Shown here: piece by piece, positions 1 through 10,837 of the stretch
Numbering within the stretch: position 1 is the first letter of the stretch
Layout of the letters: every line of letters starts with the position of its first letter
Source of the DNA: Liolophura sinensis
Lineage: Eukaryota > Mollusca > Polyplacophora > Chitonida > Chitonidae
Direction: 5' to 3'
Length of the DNA stretch: 64,000 bases
Assembly (NCBI RefSeq): GCF_032854445.1
Contig: NC_088301.1
Location: forward strand, 17,442,018 to 17,506,017
The notes under the pieces: model-generated
Database searches by the model: none
What the model saw: the letters and a program-made list of their open reading frames with translations, nothing else
What the model was told of the DNA's origin: nothing
Position numbers and translations under genes: made by a program

Positions 1-1258
1 ATAAAGGCCAAGTTCATCATTCTAATATTAATGTGTCGTTCATTTTGATCATTTGCAATATTATTTTTCCAGTGCACGACACCCCATGCACCCTCAACTT
101 CAAGTAAGAACAAAGTACAAACAACTGAATTTGATTTGTTTTCAAAGGCAGTTTTGACAATTTAATATTTCAAAAAATAACTACCGAAGCCGACTTGGTC
201 TAATCTTATAAATGCTAAATACCCTTACACTATTCCATTTAAATATTTTAGATAAAATAACTTAAGTTCACATACCCCTTAAGTTCACATACCCTTGCCC
301 TTTCTGGAGGGCCGAGATTTGCGATTTGGTTTGGGAAAAAATATTGTGCCACTTTTCTCCCACTTCTTCTTGTGACCGCTTGACGGCTGTGCAGGAGGCA
401 TTCAACATGTCCGTCACAAACTTCCATGTATTTTTTTCTTTTCTGAGGTCAACCCTGCACTCAACTTGTCCCTCAATATGGCTTTGTGTCATGAGATTGG
501 CGAGGCTCAAGCGCTTGTCGTTTGACCAGTTTGACTTTCTCTTCTATTTTTTCTTCCACACCCGATTGTGTTTACATCGAAATGTCCTCTGCAGCTCACA
601 TGACATTATGATGTACCAAAAATATCCTTTTTATTAGAGAGCTCTCTCGCTAAAACTTATCTTTTATGCATTTCTTTCGCTAAGAATCCTGTTAAGAAAT
701 TTTATGAATGCATTCTTAAATATTTTCGTAGCTAAAAGTAACATTCGTACTTAAGTATAAATTCTTGAATCTTAAGAATCTTTATGAATACGGGCTCAGG
801 TATCCATGCTAAAGGATACAGGACTTTTTCAGTTCCACCACATACATGAGTTTCTCATTAATAACAACTATGTGAAATTTGGGTAAACCATATATCAACA
901 GTGTATAGATATTCCAATGGGTATCAGCTGTGCCGCCCTTTTGGTTGACCTATACCTCTTCTCGTATGAATACGACTTTGCAGAAACTATTAAGGAGTAA
1001 CAGCTCACCGGGCCCAGTTTTGCCCATTCACTAAACGGTATATTGTTGATCCGCTAATTTTAAACAATCCAGATATAACAAAGGCCGTGAAAGATATAGG
1101 TCAACCTTTGCTGAATTTAAAGGAAAACACAGGCTGTGCAGAGGGTACATCTTAACTGGACCTATATTTGTACAAAGACAAGAACGAATTCCTGTCTCAC
1201 AGACTGTGAAAGGAGAGAGATAGTTTCAGTATAAATTATACACAATAAATACTTGGTG
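1..1258. other. non-coding stretch, no gene recognised
   Basis: AT-rich DNA. The reading frames here (for example 326-637 + and 268-510 -) overlap each other, are short and show no domain or codon bias. The stretch near 640-800 is rich in TTAAGAAT-like words and ends in TTTATGAATACGGGC, which looks like the end of a short DNA transposon, but I cannot find its partner end. Confidence 0.4.
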
Positions 1259-1260
1259 TA

Positions 1261-2821
1261 AACTGACGGCCAAAAGAATCTTTACGACTCCGTGAGTTAA
1301 GTTTATCCAGCCATTTCAGCAAATTCATACCAAATTATTGTAGGAAAACACTGTACAAGGAAGAAAGCTAAAAACTCGCGTGACCTATGGATGGCCGCAG
1401 CTACTCATGTAATAAGTGTGTAAAAACGTTACACACACTGTGCTGGTCTTGCACGCTGACTAAAAGCCACGATTGACCCGTGAACAACGTGAGAGGGCCC
1501 TGGGTATGATATCCAAGAGCCACTCATGCCCATATGGCCAGGTCGTTCGGCTTCTCTCGTGTAACTGTGTCAAACTTGATGCAATGTTACAGACAGGCAT
1601 GGCAGACAACAGCCAAGAACAGACACGCCTAGGGTAACTAAGCCTAGAGAAGACGGGTAACTGCGCATTTTACACCCGAGGAACCGCTACCTGACAGTGA
1701 CGTCATCGTCAATCAATGCCTTAGTCACTGGATCAGTCGACAGACCGTGTACAGGAGACTAATGGCTCACGGAATTAGGGCCTATCCACCATTCAGAGGG
1801 CAGTTGTTGACAGACGAACATCGTCGCCAGAGGTTATGATGGGCTCCAATTGTACGCCTTTGGCAGCGACGTGATAGGCAGCGTGTTGTTTTACCGGATG
1901 ATAGCCGCTTCTGCCTGTTCCGAACCGATAGCATACAGCGAGTTTACCGTCGAAGAGGCAAACGAACGGCTGCATCACGCGTCCAAGAGGTGGTACCGTT
2001 TGGTGGCGGCAGCGTGATGGTGTGGGGTGGGATTTGTAAAGAGGAACGGACACCACTGGTCATCATCTACGGGAACCTAACGGTTCAACGGTACGTGGAA
2101 GAAATTCCACATCCTGTTGTCCTGAAATTCTACGTCCTGTTGTCCTGCCATTCCTTCAACAGAAGCCACGTGGTGCCTTGTACCAGCATGACAACGCCAT
2201 ACCCCAAACATCTCGAGTTGTACAGAACTTCAAGGACACCAACGACGTGAACCTCTTGCCGTGGCCTACACGTTCTCCAGATATGTCCCCCATAGAACAC
2301 CTTTGGGATAACACGGGTCGTCGAGTAATACAACGGCCATACTTTGCAGCCAACCGACAAGAACTGGTGTTTGTTCTGCAAGATGAATGACAACGAATCC
2401 CATGTTCTCTCATCAGACGACTGACTTTTTCTATGCGTCGGAGAGTTTTTGAATGGCTTAAATCAAGGTGTGGCCACTCGCGATATTGAATGGTTTTGAT
2501 ATTGACTGATTTTAAAAATAATAAATTTTTGTGTACTCTGTCCATTGTTAACCGAGATGGAATGGCTATTTTTCTACCTCCACTCTGTTTGTTCACTTGT
2601 AAAATGATTTGAGGGCTGCTATGTCCGCTCTTACCCAAGACTTTCAATATCTAAGGTCATTAGTCTTTTTTAATATATTAAACTTCAATCATCCTGTTTT
2701 TTTTTGATCTTGCAAATTAGTCATTAATCTTTTCAATATATTAAACTTCAGTCATCCTGTTTTTTTGCTCTTGCAAAAAAATTAACTTGAACTCTTGTAA
2801 AATTTCTTTTGGCCGTCAGTT
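1261..2821 (+). mobile_element. Tc1/mariner-type DNA transposon, full length but decayed
   Basis: The element starts AACTGACGGCCAAAAGAA and ends with the reverse complement of the same 18 bases; similarity continues a few bases further (ATCTTTAC against ATTTTAC). It is flanked by TA at 1259-1260 and 2822-2823, the target duplication of this superfamily. Its length of 1561 bases is normal for Tc1/mariner. A broken transposase lies inside on the + strand. It sits upstream of the visible exons of receptor copy A. Ends, flanks and coding content agree, so the identification is strong; the element should be immobile. Confidence 0.9.
1450..2390 (+). pseudogene. Tc1-like transposase, frameshifted
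   Basis: This is a decayed DDE transposase, which would cut and paste the element around it. Several frames carry family-typical stretches in the right order: LTREQRERALGM in the N-terminal helix-turn-helix part (near 1477), an RNRYLTVTSS-like part (near 1680), GGGSVMVWGGI in the catalytic core (2002-2034), a QHDNA.P segment carrying the second catalytic Asp (near 2185), and LPWPTRSPDMSPIEHLWD (2255-2310) with the final acidic residue. At least three frame changes and some stops separate these blocks, and part of the region between the core and QHDNA is garbled. It cannot make a working enzyme. Confidence 0.85.
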
Positions 2822-3227
2822 TATTACTTGGTCCTGCATATGCCGTGTACATATGTCGCCTAAAGTTATACAATAAGTATAATTCTCTTGTAAGCAGATA
2901 TGGACAGACCATCCAAAACTTCTGATTCTCTGTTTCATGATTGTATGTAACTCGAGGCCAGGGCTGTTATATTTATACTGTTGAATTAGATCGTCCAGTT
3001 GGATACATGAACAGTTGCAATCAAAGCGTAACTGAGTTTCTGTACATATTTTACTATTGACAAGTTATATTCTAGCACGGTACACGATTTGAATACTGAT
3101 TTTATTCAATGGCCTAGAATATAGATTTCGTCGTTCATACATCATTGGAAACTCTTGACTGCTTCTCTTCGCACGATTACGTCCTATTTTCGTACTCTAT
3201 ATACTTTTGTAGTTCTATCGGGTTAGA

Positions 3228-3872
3228 CGCCAGGGGTTAACAGTACACGAACTATATCCTCAACGCCAGGTGCTAATGGCATACGACCCTATATTCTCTA
3301 CGCCATAAAGTAACAGTTTACGGCCTTATACCCTCTACTCCAGTGCTAGCAAAACACGATCCTATACCCTGTACTTTAGGAGCAAACAGCATATTATTCC
3401 TCTACCCCATCAATTAACAGCTTACAACCCTTCTACTTCATGGCTAACCTCACACGACCCTATACCCTCTACTCCAGGAGCTAACAGCATATCACTCCTA
3501 TACCCCATCAATTAACAGCTTACAACCACTCTACTCCATGGCTAACTTCACACGACCCAATAATCTCTATCCCAGGAGCTAACAGCACATTACTCCTCTA
3601 CCCCTTCAATTAATAGCTTTCAACCGCTCTACTCCAGGATGTAACAACACACGACCCTATATCTTCTACACCAGGAGCTAGCACGACCCTATATACTTTT
3701 CACCAAAAGGTAACAACTCGCGACCCTATGTACTCTACTCCAGGAGCTAACAACACACGACCCTATATCTTCTACAGCAGGAGCTAGCACGATCCTATTC
3801 ATTCTTCACCAGAAGGTAACAACTTGTGACCCTATAAACTCTACTCCAGGAGCTAACAACACACAACCCCAA
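3228..3872. repeat. minisatellite A, first array
   Basis: About 16 diverged tandem units of roughly 38-42 bases built on CTCTACTCCAGGAGCTAACA followed by ACACGACCCTATAT. It ends about 50 bases upstream of the copy A transmembrane exon. The same repeat family lies in the same position before the copy C' transmembrane exon (47929-49438). Open frames within it are repeat artefacts. Confidence 0.9.
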
Positions 3873-3922
3873 TCCCATTCTGACCAATTATTCACTAATT
3901 TACTTTGATTTTAAAGTTTCAG

Positions 3923-4025
3923 GCCTGTCGGATACCCCTAAAGATTACACGGGAGTGATTGCCGGAAGTGCTGCCGGAATATCTCTTGTTGTCATGGTCA
4001 CCGGACTCATTATCATTGTTATGAT
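3923..4025 (+). CDS. receptor copy A, transmembrane exon
   Basis: The exon lies between a TTTCAG acceptor (ends 3922) and a GTAAGT donor (4026). It enters in phase 1 and leaves in phase 2. It encodes a short juxtamembrane stretch (LSDTPKDYTG) and then a hydrophobic segment of about 22 residues beginning VIAGSAAGISLVVMV, the single membrane span of a type I receptor. Close copies lie at 25722-25827 and 49482-49582, which supports it as a real exon. The ectodomain exons of copy A must lie to the left, beyond the window or lost; none is visible in 1-3900. Confidence 0.85.
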
Positions 4026-4242
4026 GTAAGTCTGGGCTAGTTTTAAACCCGTGTACAATCGCTTTATGAGTAATATCTGTACTTCTACTACTGTCAGAGT
4101 TTTCAGAAGAGAAACAGAATACACTAGGTCTCTAATTTGCTACATACAGCGTAGTTGGTAATAGTTGTTTTAAATTTGTGATACACATGTATTTAATGTG
4201 GTTTACTTTTTTGCCACATGATCATCCCATTTTTTCCATTAG

Positions 4243-4444
4243 CCGCAGAAAACCGCAACTTGTACCGACAGGTGGTGCTAAAGGCCCTGGACCAAACAGT
4301 ACTCCAGCAGAGGAGAGCTCAGTTCCCGCAGAAGTTATGAGTAGAAGTGAAATGTCTGAGCCATCAAGCTTGTATGATACACGTGATAAAAATTCTTGTG
4401 AAGATCACCCCTACGAAACCATTCGTGAATACGTCAATCTATGA
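4243..4444 (+). CDS. receptor copy A, cytoplasmic tail exon
   Basis: This is the last coding exon, after a CCATTAG acceptor, and it joins the transmembrane exon in phase 2. It starts with RRK, a stop-transfer charge cluster just inside the membrane, followed by a Pro/Gly/Ser-rich linker and an acidic C-terminus ending HPYETIREYVNL then TGA. Three tyrosines are present: SLYDT, PYETI and EYVNL. YVNL fits the pY-x-N type bound by Grb2-like SH2 domains, and YETI and YVNL also fit YxxPhi sorting motifs (established motif knowledge; function here is inferred). The spacing is too short for a classical ITAM. Confidence 0.85.
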
Positions 4445-4593
4445 TAAGACACACAGGTCTTGAAAACAATGTTCAGACTGATATATTGTATTTCTGCATA
4501 AACCGAGATTACCGTGGTCGACTTAACCTCCTCGACATCTGCCTACTATGTGCTGTTATAATGTGATTGTATATTAAATTTGATGAAAACTCA

Positions 4594-4599
4594 GAATAA
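4594..4599 (+). terminator. polyadenylation signal of copy A
   Basis: AATAAA lies 150 bases after the stop codon. Copy C' has the same word at the matching place (near 50158), where CTCGGAATAAA follows its tail exon. Confidence 0.6.
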
Positions 4600-4619
4600 A
4601 ACACTGACAGGTAAATTAA

Positions 4620-5274
4620 CAAGGAGCCATTTTTTCTCGGGTTACGTTTGATATTTGCCAAATGTCACACTGGCATTGATGCGCTGATTTAACTTTATGT
4701 TATTGTTATAGTATTTCATATCACTTGGAATATTTGTGGGGCATCGGCCTACTCCAAAGGCCTCAATTCTTTGATAGCTCAGATTGAGATAAAACTACTT
4801 ACATCGTGTTGTTGACCCGGGACTTCCATGGCAGACGTCGCATGCAGTGCTCTCACTGAGCTTGTCGATTTTTCATTGGATAACGTTTCATCTTAGGGCG
4901 CCATCACGTTTCATCCTAGAATAGAATGTCTCTATCGGCGTCTAGAAACGTTGCTGGCTGCGCAGAATTCTAAGGCAAATGTCATTAAACTGTGTGTTCT
5001 TGACGATGTGCTGAATTTAAAATAGATGATACTTCACAGAACCATAGCAAAATAAAAATAACAAAAAATAACGTTCGTACACGATGCTAACCTTAGTTCA
5101 AGCTGTATATTCTCCTTTATAATGCTGTGGAACTATAGCCAATGGGTCGTTCAATGGGTCGTTCAAAAGTGTATTAAAAGTTATTTCAGTCTTTAAAACC
5201 GTTATATCAGTCTTTGCCTAATACAAAACGAATTACATTTAGTCCAGACTAAAGTTAATACCAGTCTTAACTGC
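4620..5274. other. intergenic, nothing recognised
   Basis: 3' flank of copy A. The first part (to about 4860) is similar to 50180-50400 behind copy C', so it belongs to the duplicated block. The rest has no coding or RNA signal that I can see. Confidence 0.4.
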
Positions 5275-5470
5275 CAATACGCATTTGAACAACAATTGGT
5301 GCTTCTTTATGAAGTATGGCGCGAATGTCGAGCAAGACAATCATGTGGTGTTGGTTACTGGCAGTTGTACGACCAGAGAGGTAGCCAGCATGAGCTTGAC
5401 TTAAACTCACAGTGATCACTTCAGCCATTGTGCCGCTGTGTAACGCTAACCACTGGACCACTGAGGCTTC
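5275..5470 (-). mobile_element. SINE family 1, reverse orientation
   Basis: Read on the minus strand, it has the tRNA-like head (GTGGTCCAGTGGTTAGCG), the GTGAGTTTAAGTC promoter-like block and the CTCATGCTGGCT body shared with the other SINE copies here. The 3' tail is degraded. Further SINE-like sequence (AGGAAACCGCAGATGCC and onward) continues to about 5590. Confidence 0.65.
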
Positions 5471-5639
5471 CACCCAAGAATTTTTCACGAACACGATGAT
5501 GGTCAGTTTTATTACTGAAGGAAACCGCAGATGCCGGAGATAATCCAGCGACCTTTGGCAAATTACTGATGAAGTTTAGCATCAGTGATGTAGAGATATT
5601 GTCACCATAATGTTGTAAAACTAGTGGCCTGTAAGGAGC

Positions 5640-5965
5640 GTTCGTCCACACTATTGTAGACGACGATTTGTGGTCAAGATCTCACTAGATGGTAGACAAC
5701 GGTTTATAGTCACCAAGACCACACGAAGGTAGGCGACCCTTTATAGTCACCAAGACCACATGATACAAGACAACGAATTTTTGTTACGAAGACCATATGA
5801 TGGTATACGACGGTTTATAGTCACCAAGACCACGTGATGGTAGACAACGGTTTATAGTCACCAAGACCACATGATAGTAGACAACGATTTTTTGTTACGA
5901 AGACGACACGATGGTAGACGACGGTTTAAAGTCACCAAGACCACATAGTAGTAGACAAGTGAGTT
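5640..5965. repeat. minisatellite B, first array
   Basis: Tandem units of about 39-40 bases based on GATGGTAGACGACGGTTTAT followed by AGTCACCAAGACCACAC. The same repeat occurs at 50660-51215, again downstream of a receptor tail exon and a SINE remnant. Confidence 0.9.
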
Positions 5966-6029
5966 ATATAGTCTGTATAGACCGTTCCAGTGAGATATGG
6001 GAAAAGTAAAAATAAACTTAAAATATGAT

Positions 6030-6190
6030 CAAAATATATGTTGTGGTCATCTCAAATTCGTAGAAGAATCAAGACGACAAAACCATCGTGTGCATAGCAG
6101 CTTTTATTGCAAAAAAATTGTGTGGTGTTCATCTCAAATTCGTAGAAGAATCAAGACGACCAAACCCTCGTGCGCATGGCAACTTTAATT
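6030..6190. repeat. two-unit direct repeat
   Basis: Two copies about 79 bases apart share CTCAAATTCGTAGAAGAATC followed by AAGACGAC and a GTGTGCATAGCA-like end. No coding role is apparent. Confidence 0.8.
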
Positions 6191-6222
6191 GCAGAGTTAA
6201 AGCTATAAACAGTTAAAGCTAT

Positions 6223-6279
6223 AGAAGTTGCACGCATAACCCAGAGCTGTTAAAGCTCTGGGTTATGCGTGCAACTTCT
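6223..6279. repeat. perfect 26-base inverted repeat with 5-base loop
   Basis: The left arm 6223-6248 (starts AGAAGTTGCACGCATAACCC) and the right arm 6254-6279 are exact reverse complements around the loop GTTAA. Just upstream is a short direct repeat, AGTTAAAGCTATA. It could be a recent foldback, a template-switch scar or an assembly artefact next to the gap at 7006. No terminator function is implied in animal DNA. Confidence 0.9.
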
Positions 6280-7005
6280 GTTTGAATAATAGGGAACGGT
6301 TCTAAATCGTTTTAAGTATGTTTTCTGTAACAGCACTGCGGCGTTAAATATTATAGACATTCGAGAAGCGTGACTAGCTATTAATGCTCATGGTCAAACT
6401 ATGAACACAGAAATAATTACAGCGTGTGCCCATTTAGACAACTCGTTTACAAAGGTTTAGTCGGCGTTAGCGAACAAATCACCGCCGGACAGCTTAACCA
6501 GTGAAATGTCTTTTTATCCTACAATAAGAACACAAATTCGTTTAGGTACAAACTCTTACCGAGCACAATAACTAACGTATAATTAGGAGAAAAAACAACG
6601 TTGAGAACGAATGGTATTGACTATAACGCTAGTGCGCTGTCACGTTTACAGACGAAATGCATACTCTTTTCAATGGTATTTGATTGATATTTAAATTTTC
6701 TCCTCCTTTAACAGAAAATTCAGCATTGCAGTTGTTTAAGTGTATGTTAAGAATACCCCTGAGGCGTTAATCGTCTTATGCAGCACTAGCTTTAATGTAC
6801 ATTTACTATACTAACAGACACTTTGAAAATAAATGTAGATTAATATAGTGCATAGTGCTGGTAGGTCTAATACAAGAAAGAATTCACTTACCTAGGTAAA
6901 AAATGGTGTCTGGATGAGCTGTATAAAATTAAAAGAAAAAGCTTAATGTGCATGTTTGAAAAAAAGAGCTTTAACTGGTACCCAATAAGTCGAGGAATTG
7001 TTTTT

Positions 7006-7205
7006 NNNNNNNNNNNNNNNNNNNNNNNNNNNNNNNNNNNNNNNNNNNNNNNNNNNNNNNNNNNNNNNNNNNNNNNNNNNNNNNNNNNNNNNNNNNNNNN
7101 NNNNNNNNNNNNNNNNNNNNNNNNNNNNNNNNNNNNNNNNNNNNNNNNNNNNNNNNNNNNNNNNNNNNNNNNNNNNNNNNNNNNNNNNNNNNNNNNNNNN
7201 NNNNN
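7006..7205. other. assembly gap (200 N)
   Basis: Exactly 200 unknown bases, a usual placeholder length. The sequence right after it is tandem repeat, so the missing part is probably more of the same array. Confidence 0.98.
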
Positions 7206-7680
7206 TCAGATCTTACCGCGCAAAGTGTCATCATGATGTGCACCAGAACAATAATCTGTGTAATAAGGACATGAGGAGCTGGTAAAATCAGATCTTATCA
7301 CATCAAGTGACATCATGTTGTGGAATACAACAAAATGTAGTGTAATATGACTTTAGCAACTGGTAAAATCAGATCTTATCGCATCAAGTGACATCATGAT
7401 GTGGACCAGAACAAAAGTTGGTATGGTGCGACTTCTTCCACACGTACACGCTACACGATACACGTACACGTACACGTTAGACATAGCTGGTATGATACGA
7501 CATCATCCGCACGTACATGTATACGTAAGACATAGCTGGTATGATATGACTTCACCGACACGTACATCTACACGTAAGACACAGCTGGAATGATACGACA
7601 TTACCCGCACGTGCATGTACACGTAAGGCATAGCTGGTATGATACGACTTCATCAACACGTACATGTGTACAACCAGTTA
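7206..7680. repeat. two adjoining tandem-repeat arrays
   Basis: From 7206 to about 7430 there are three units of about 80 bases starting TCAGATCTTATCGCATCAAG and containing GTGACATCATGATGTG. From about 7430 to 7680 there are four units of about 60 bases built on CACGTACACGT, then AGACATAGCTGGTATGATAC and GACTTCA. The first array abuts the gap. Confidence 0.85.
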
Positions 7681-7868
7681 CCGAATACCTGGAATTCGCC
7701 TTGCATGCTATGTCAACAGGTGGCTCATTTTTATGTACTGGTCAAATAAACCACGTCCAATAGCTTGTGACAAAACTGTAACGATGAATTAAAACTGTCT
7801 TTTTTTTTGTCCTTTCCACGGTTCCGTATTGTTAGTACATCTACGTACATTTTCTGTGATTGTCACGT

Positions 7869-8059
7869 GGCTCAGTTGGTTAGCGCCCTAGTGCAGCATA
7901 ATGACCCAGGAACCTCTTACCATTGCGGTCGCTTTGAGTCCAGCTCATGCTGGCTTCTCTCCTGGGTTTCCATCGGGCTCTGTCCCGTTTCCTCCCAACT
8001 GCTGGCCGCCGTCGTATAAGTTAAATATTCTTGAGTACGGTGTAAAACAAATAATCAAA

Positions 8060-8098
<39 letters not shown>

Positions 8099-8111
8099 AT
8101 ATATAAAAAAA

Positions 8112-8142
<31 letters not shown>

Positions 8143-8145
8143 AAA
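7869..8145 (+). mobile_element. SINE family 1, complete copy with target duplication
   Basis: The copy has a tRNA-like head (GGCTCAGTTGGTTAGCGCCC), the GGTCGCTTTGAGTCCAGCTC box, the body GCTGGCCGCCGTCGTATAAG and a long (AAAT)n tail. It is flanked by a perfect 10-base duplication, ATTGTCACGT, at 7859-7868 and 8146-8155. That shows a real retrotransposition event and sets the borders. Open frames in the tail are low-complexity artefacts. Confidence 0.9.
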
Positions 8146-8810
8146 ATTGTCACGTTTGCAGATGAAATGCACCAGGTAAAAGGACGTATACAATTTATTC
8201 GATAGGCTTTTAAGACACCTGTTTGGTGAATACAATAAATACTGAACCTGTACGCTTCCAAATACAGGTGTAGCGTACTATGTGGTGGCAGTCTAAGATA
8301 TTGACACCGGCCGCTGAACCTATGATATCATAGCAAATTAGTTCAGCTACCTGTTGAGCTACATTCGAACGAGTCCAATGGCCTCCTAAAGGCGAAGTGG
8401 TTGTTGACTGGCCTATTAAGTTCGGTTCCGAGATAACTGACCCATGAAAAGTATTTTGTATCCAAGTCATGACATACAGCTTTACTGATCTTTCACTGGA
8501 GGTCCAAATATAGTAAGAGCAAAAGTTAAGAAAAAACTTCTCTTCGGATAGGCTATAAATTTTCTTTAATATTTAAGCGAAACATTTGATTTTTCCCGTA
8601 AACGGTTCTATACAGAAAGTCAAAATAGTATTGCAAAGTTTTGTGTCAGTGGTGGGGCAACTTCCTGGTTATTAGCTCTAACCTCTCAGTAACCTTTCCG
8701 CAAACATTAACCCATGTTTAACAACTGAGACGTGGCCAAGATATACAAAAGGCATTCCACAAAAGTCACATAAGAGACAGGCCTGCATTTTAATAAACTT
8801 TTTTTAAAAA

Positions 8811-9215
8811 TTATTTGCTCTGTTTGACGACAACATATAAACCCGCTACAGAAATGCTGTTGACAAATGAGTTTGTGCTTACGATCAGCTCAGAAAAAGA
8901 CAACACATTATAAAACACAAATGTGCCAGGTGCACAGTGTAGCTGCATTAACCCTCGGAGCCATCTTGACGCATTAGTGTAGCATACATTGGGTTTCATC
9001 ATGTCGGTTTGCGTGTAAACCCAAAGAGCTGGGAAGTACAGATTGCCACAGTAATTTCCACGGTATGGTACATCCTCTCGAAAGCTGCGTCCGTTAACCC
9101 ATTCGCCTCTTAAACCGTTATGTCTCCCAATGGCCAATGCTGTAAACTGAATTCCTAGAATCTGTTTTGTCATCATTGTAATGGATAAAATTTTTGGACA
9201 ATAATATAAAACCAC
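8811..9215 (-). other. 134-codon open frame, unassigned
   Basis: A minus-strand frame longer than most in this AT-rich area. The middle part (GEWVNGRSF, then NYCGNLYF, then PNVCYTNASRW) has spaced Trp and Cys residues, faintly like a C-type lectin fold or another extracellular domain. ACAAAACAG upstream could be a splice acceptor and CTGATCGTAAG downstream a donor, so it might be one exon of another gene. No family motif is convincing, and a chance frame remains possible. Confidence 0.2.
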
Positions 9216-9249
9216 ACGAATATTGCTTCACAGACATACAGTAGTTCAC

Positions 9250-10732
9250 TTCGACGACAGCTATACCCATATAAAAATGCGAGTCTGTTATTACGGGGCT
9301 TCTTAAAACTCCTTAGGCTCTTTAAAAATTCTTGAACTGCATACTGTTACAAGTCTACACGCATGAATAACTTTGATTCGATAAAGCGAATCAATCTTTC
9401 CAAATATTGAAACCATTGTGTAAGCTAGTCATCATTTCAAGTTGTGGTGTCATGATCATGTTCATGATCACCTAGTCCTTGTGGTCTGTCGTCGTCCCAG
9501 GTACCCCTGCGAGACATGTCTGTTTGAATACCTCAAGCGGCCAATAATACTAAGCAGAAGTATATATATATACGTAGAGAGGCTATTATGTCAGAACATT
9601 ATATGATATCTGCGGCTATCACATCTTTGTACTCAGACATGTTTAACTGCCCACTTGAGCGATGTTACACCAGCATTAAATTAGCCTTTTTCACATTTTT
9701 CGTAAAATACCGATGCTAATTTGTCAGACCAGAGTTCGAACCCAGCTCATGCCTTATTAGCAGTTTGCTTATTTTTTTTTTCTTACCACATGCAAGAAAT
9801 CACTGACCGATCAAGGACTACGCCAAATATGCTTTAACCAAAAACGGCGCGCTGTAAAGGTACCAAGTCAATGCAGACATCTTGTTCTACAAGCAGCAAT
9901 TTCAGGTTACTCTTCATATTACAACTTATAGTGGTGATCAAACAAAACACAGAAAATCGCTAATAACCGCAAAATCCTTGACAAAAGAGAAACACAAATT
10001 CTATAGCTGAGTTGTTAATAATATTCTTAAAACCAAAATATGATGTTCTTGCATGTCGTAAAGAATTATGATTGGGTTTAGTCATATCCTCAACCCAGAT
10101 ACCTCCTGTTTTATGGCCCAAGTGTGTCTGGCTTTTGTAAGGAGTATATCGTTATATCACCGTCAGCTACACTAGTTTAGCTACATGTAGTCGGTATCCA
10201 GGCCCATTAGTGAGAGTCCATCATGTAGGAGACAGTTTATACAGCTGTTTGTCTGAGCAAGTCAACAATTCTGTTCTGGCTGTTGCAATTGCGGTAGCGT
10301 TTTCATTAAGCTTTACTCTAATACAAAGAGTAAATACTATGTCTGTACTGCTTGGAAGTCGACTCAAGAATGTATTCAGTTCTAGTTACGACTGACTTTG
10401 TGCTTCACTCACACTATGTGTACATAGTGTCTTGCTCTATAATATGCAGCATTTAATTTGGAAAGCTTTGATGTAGGCAATTATTCAATATCAATTTTAG
10501 AAATACATATGCACAGTTAGATGTCAACTAATACAGTTTTCAACTAAGTTGGTTTACTTTATTTTTTAGTCATTTGTTGGTACATGTAGAATCATGAAAT
10601 GACGCTTGTCAGAAAATTATAATTTTTGGAAGCGTCTTCACCTATGTTCATAATGCACAATTATGTTCCAAAAACCAGCAATAAGACATGGTAAGTAACA
10701 GTTGTATCATGTTGGCTGCATCTGAATTTCAG
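9250..10732. other. upstream region of copy B, leader exon not found
   Basis: A leader exon for copy B would be expected here. I find nothing like the leaders at 34970 or 46039. A frame near 10210 has a hydrophobic run (SVLAVAIAVAFSLSFTLI) but starts at GTG and has no good phase-1 donor. The region is otherwise featureless. Confidence 0.4.
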
Positions 10733-10837
10733 TTTGTGCGCAGCTATGCCAGAACTGTGTGAATAAATGTGACGAAAGAACTGGAGTGTGTTCCGGAAAT
10801 TGTAGTCCAGGCTGGGATGGTCCCACTTGCTCGAGAC
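10733..10837 (+). CDS. receptor copy B, short EGF-like exon
   Basis: A 105-base exon, phase 1 at both ends, between GAATTTCAG and GTAAGT. It encodes about 34 residues with six cysteines (CAQLCQNCVNKCDERTGVCS, then GNC and GPTC), a compact EGF-like module placed before the lectin domain. Copy D has the same exon at the same length (53485-53589), and copy C has a decayed one (37173-37283). The phase lets a phase-1 leader exon join in frame, but no leader for copy B was recognised. Confidence 0.75.

Noticed and set aside
2156-2647. 163-codon minus-strand frame over the Tc1 element
   Set aside because: Shadow of the + strand transposase, which has clear family motifs.
3228-3872. CRISPR-like array
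   Set aside because: Units are contiguous and diverged with no unique spacers, in an animal genome; they are minisatellites.
4378-4444. ITAM in the receptor tail
   Set aside because: YETI and YVNL are only two residues apart; a classical ITAM needs about six to eight or more.
7869-7945. Possible functional tRNA gene
   Set aside because: It is the tRNA-derived head of a SINE with body, tail and target duplication; the same head recurs at 47974.
8055-8261. Open frames rich in Leu-Phe-Ile-Tyr in the (AAAT)n tail of the SINE
   Set aside because: Produced by the tetranucleotide repeat; the same happens at 35860-36057.
10113-10395. Candidate leader exon for copy B
   Set aside because: Donor phase does not match (phase 0), or the start is GTG with no good donor; no similarity to the known leaders.
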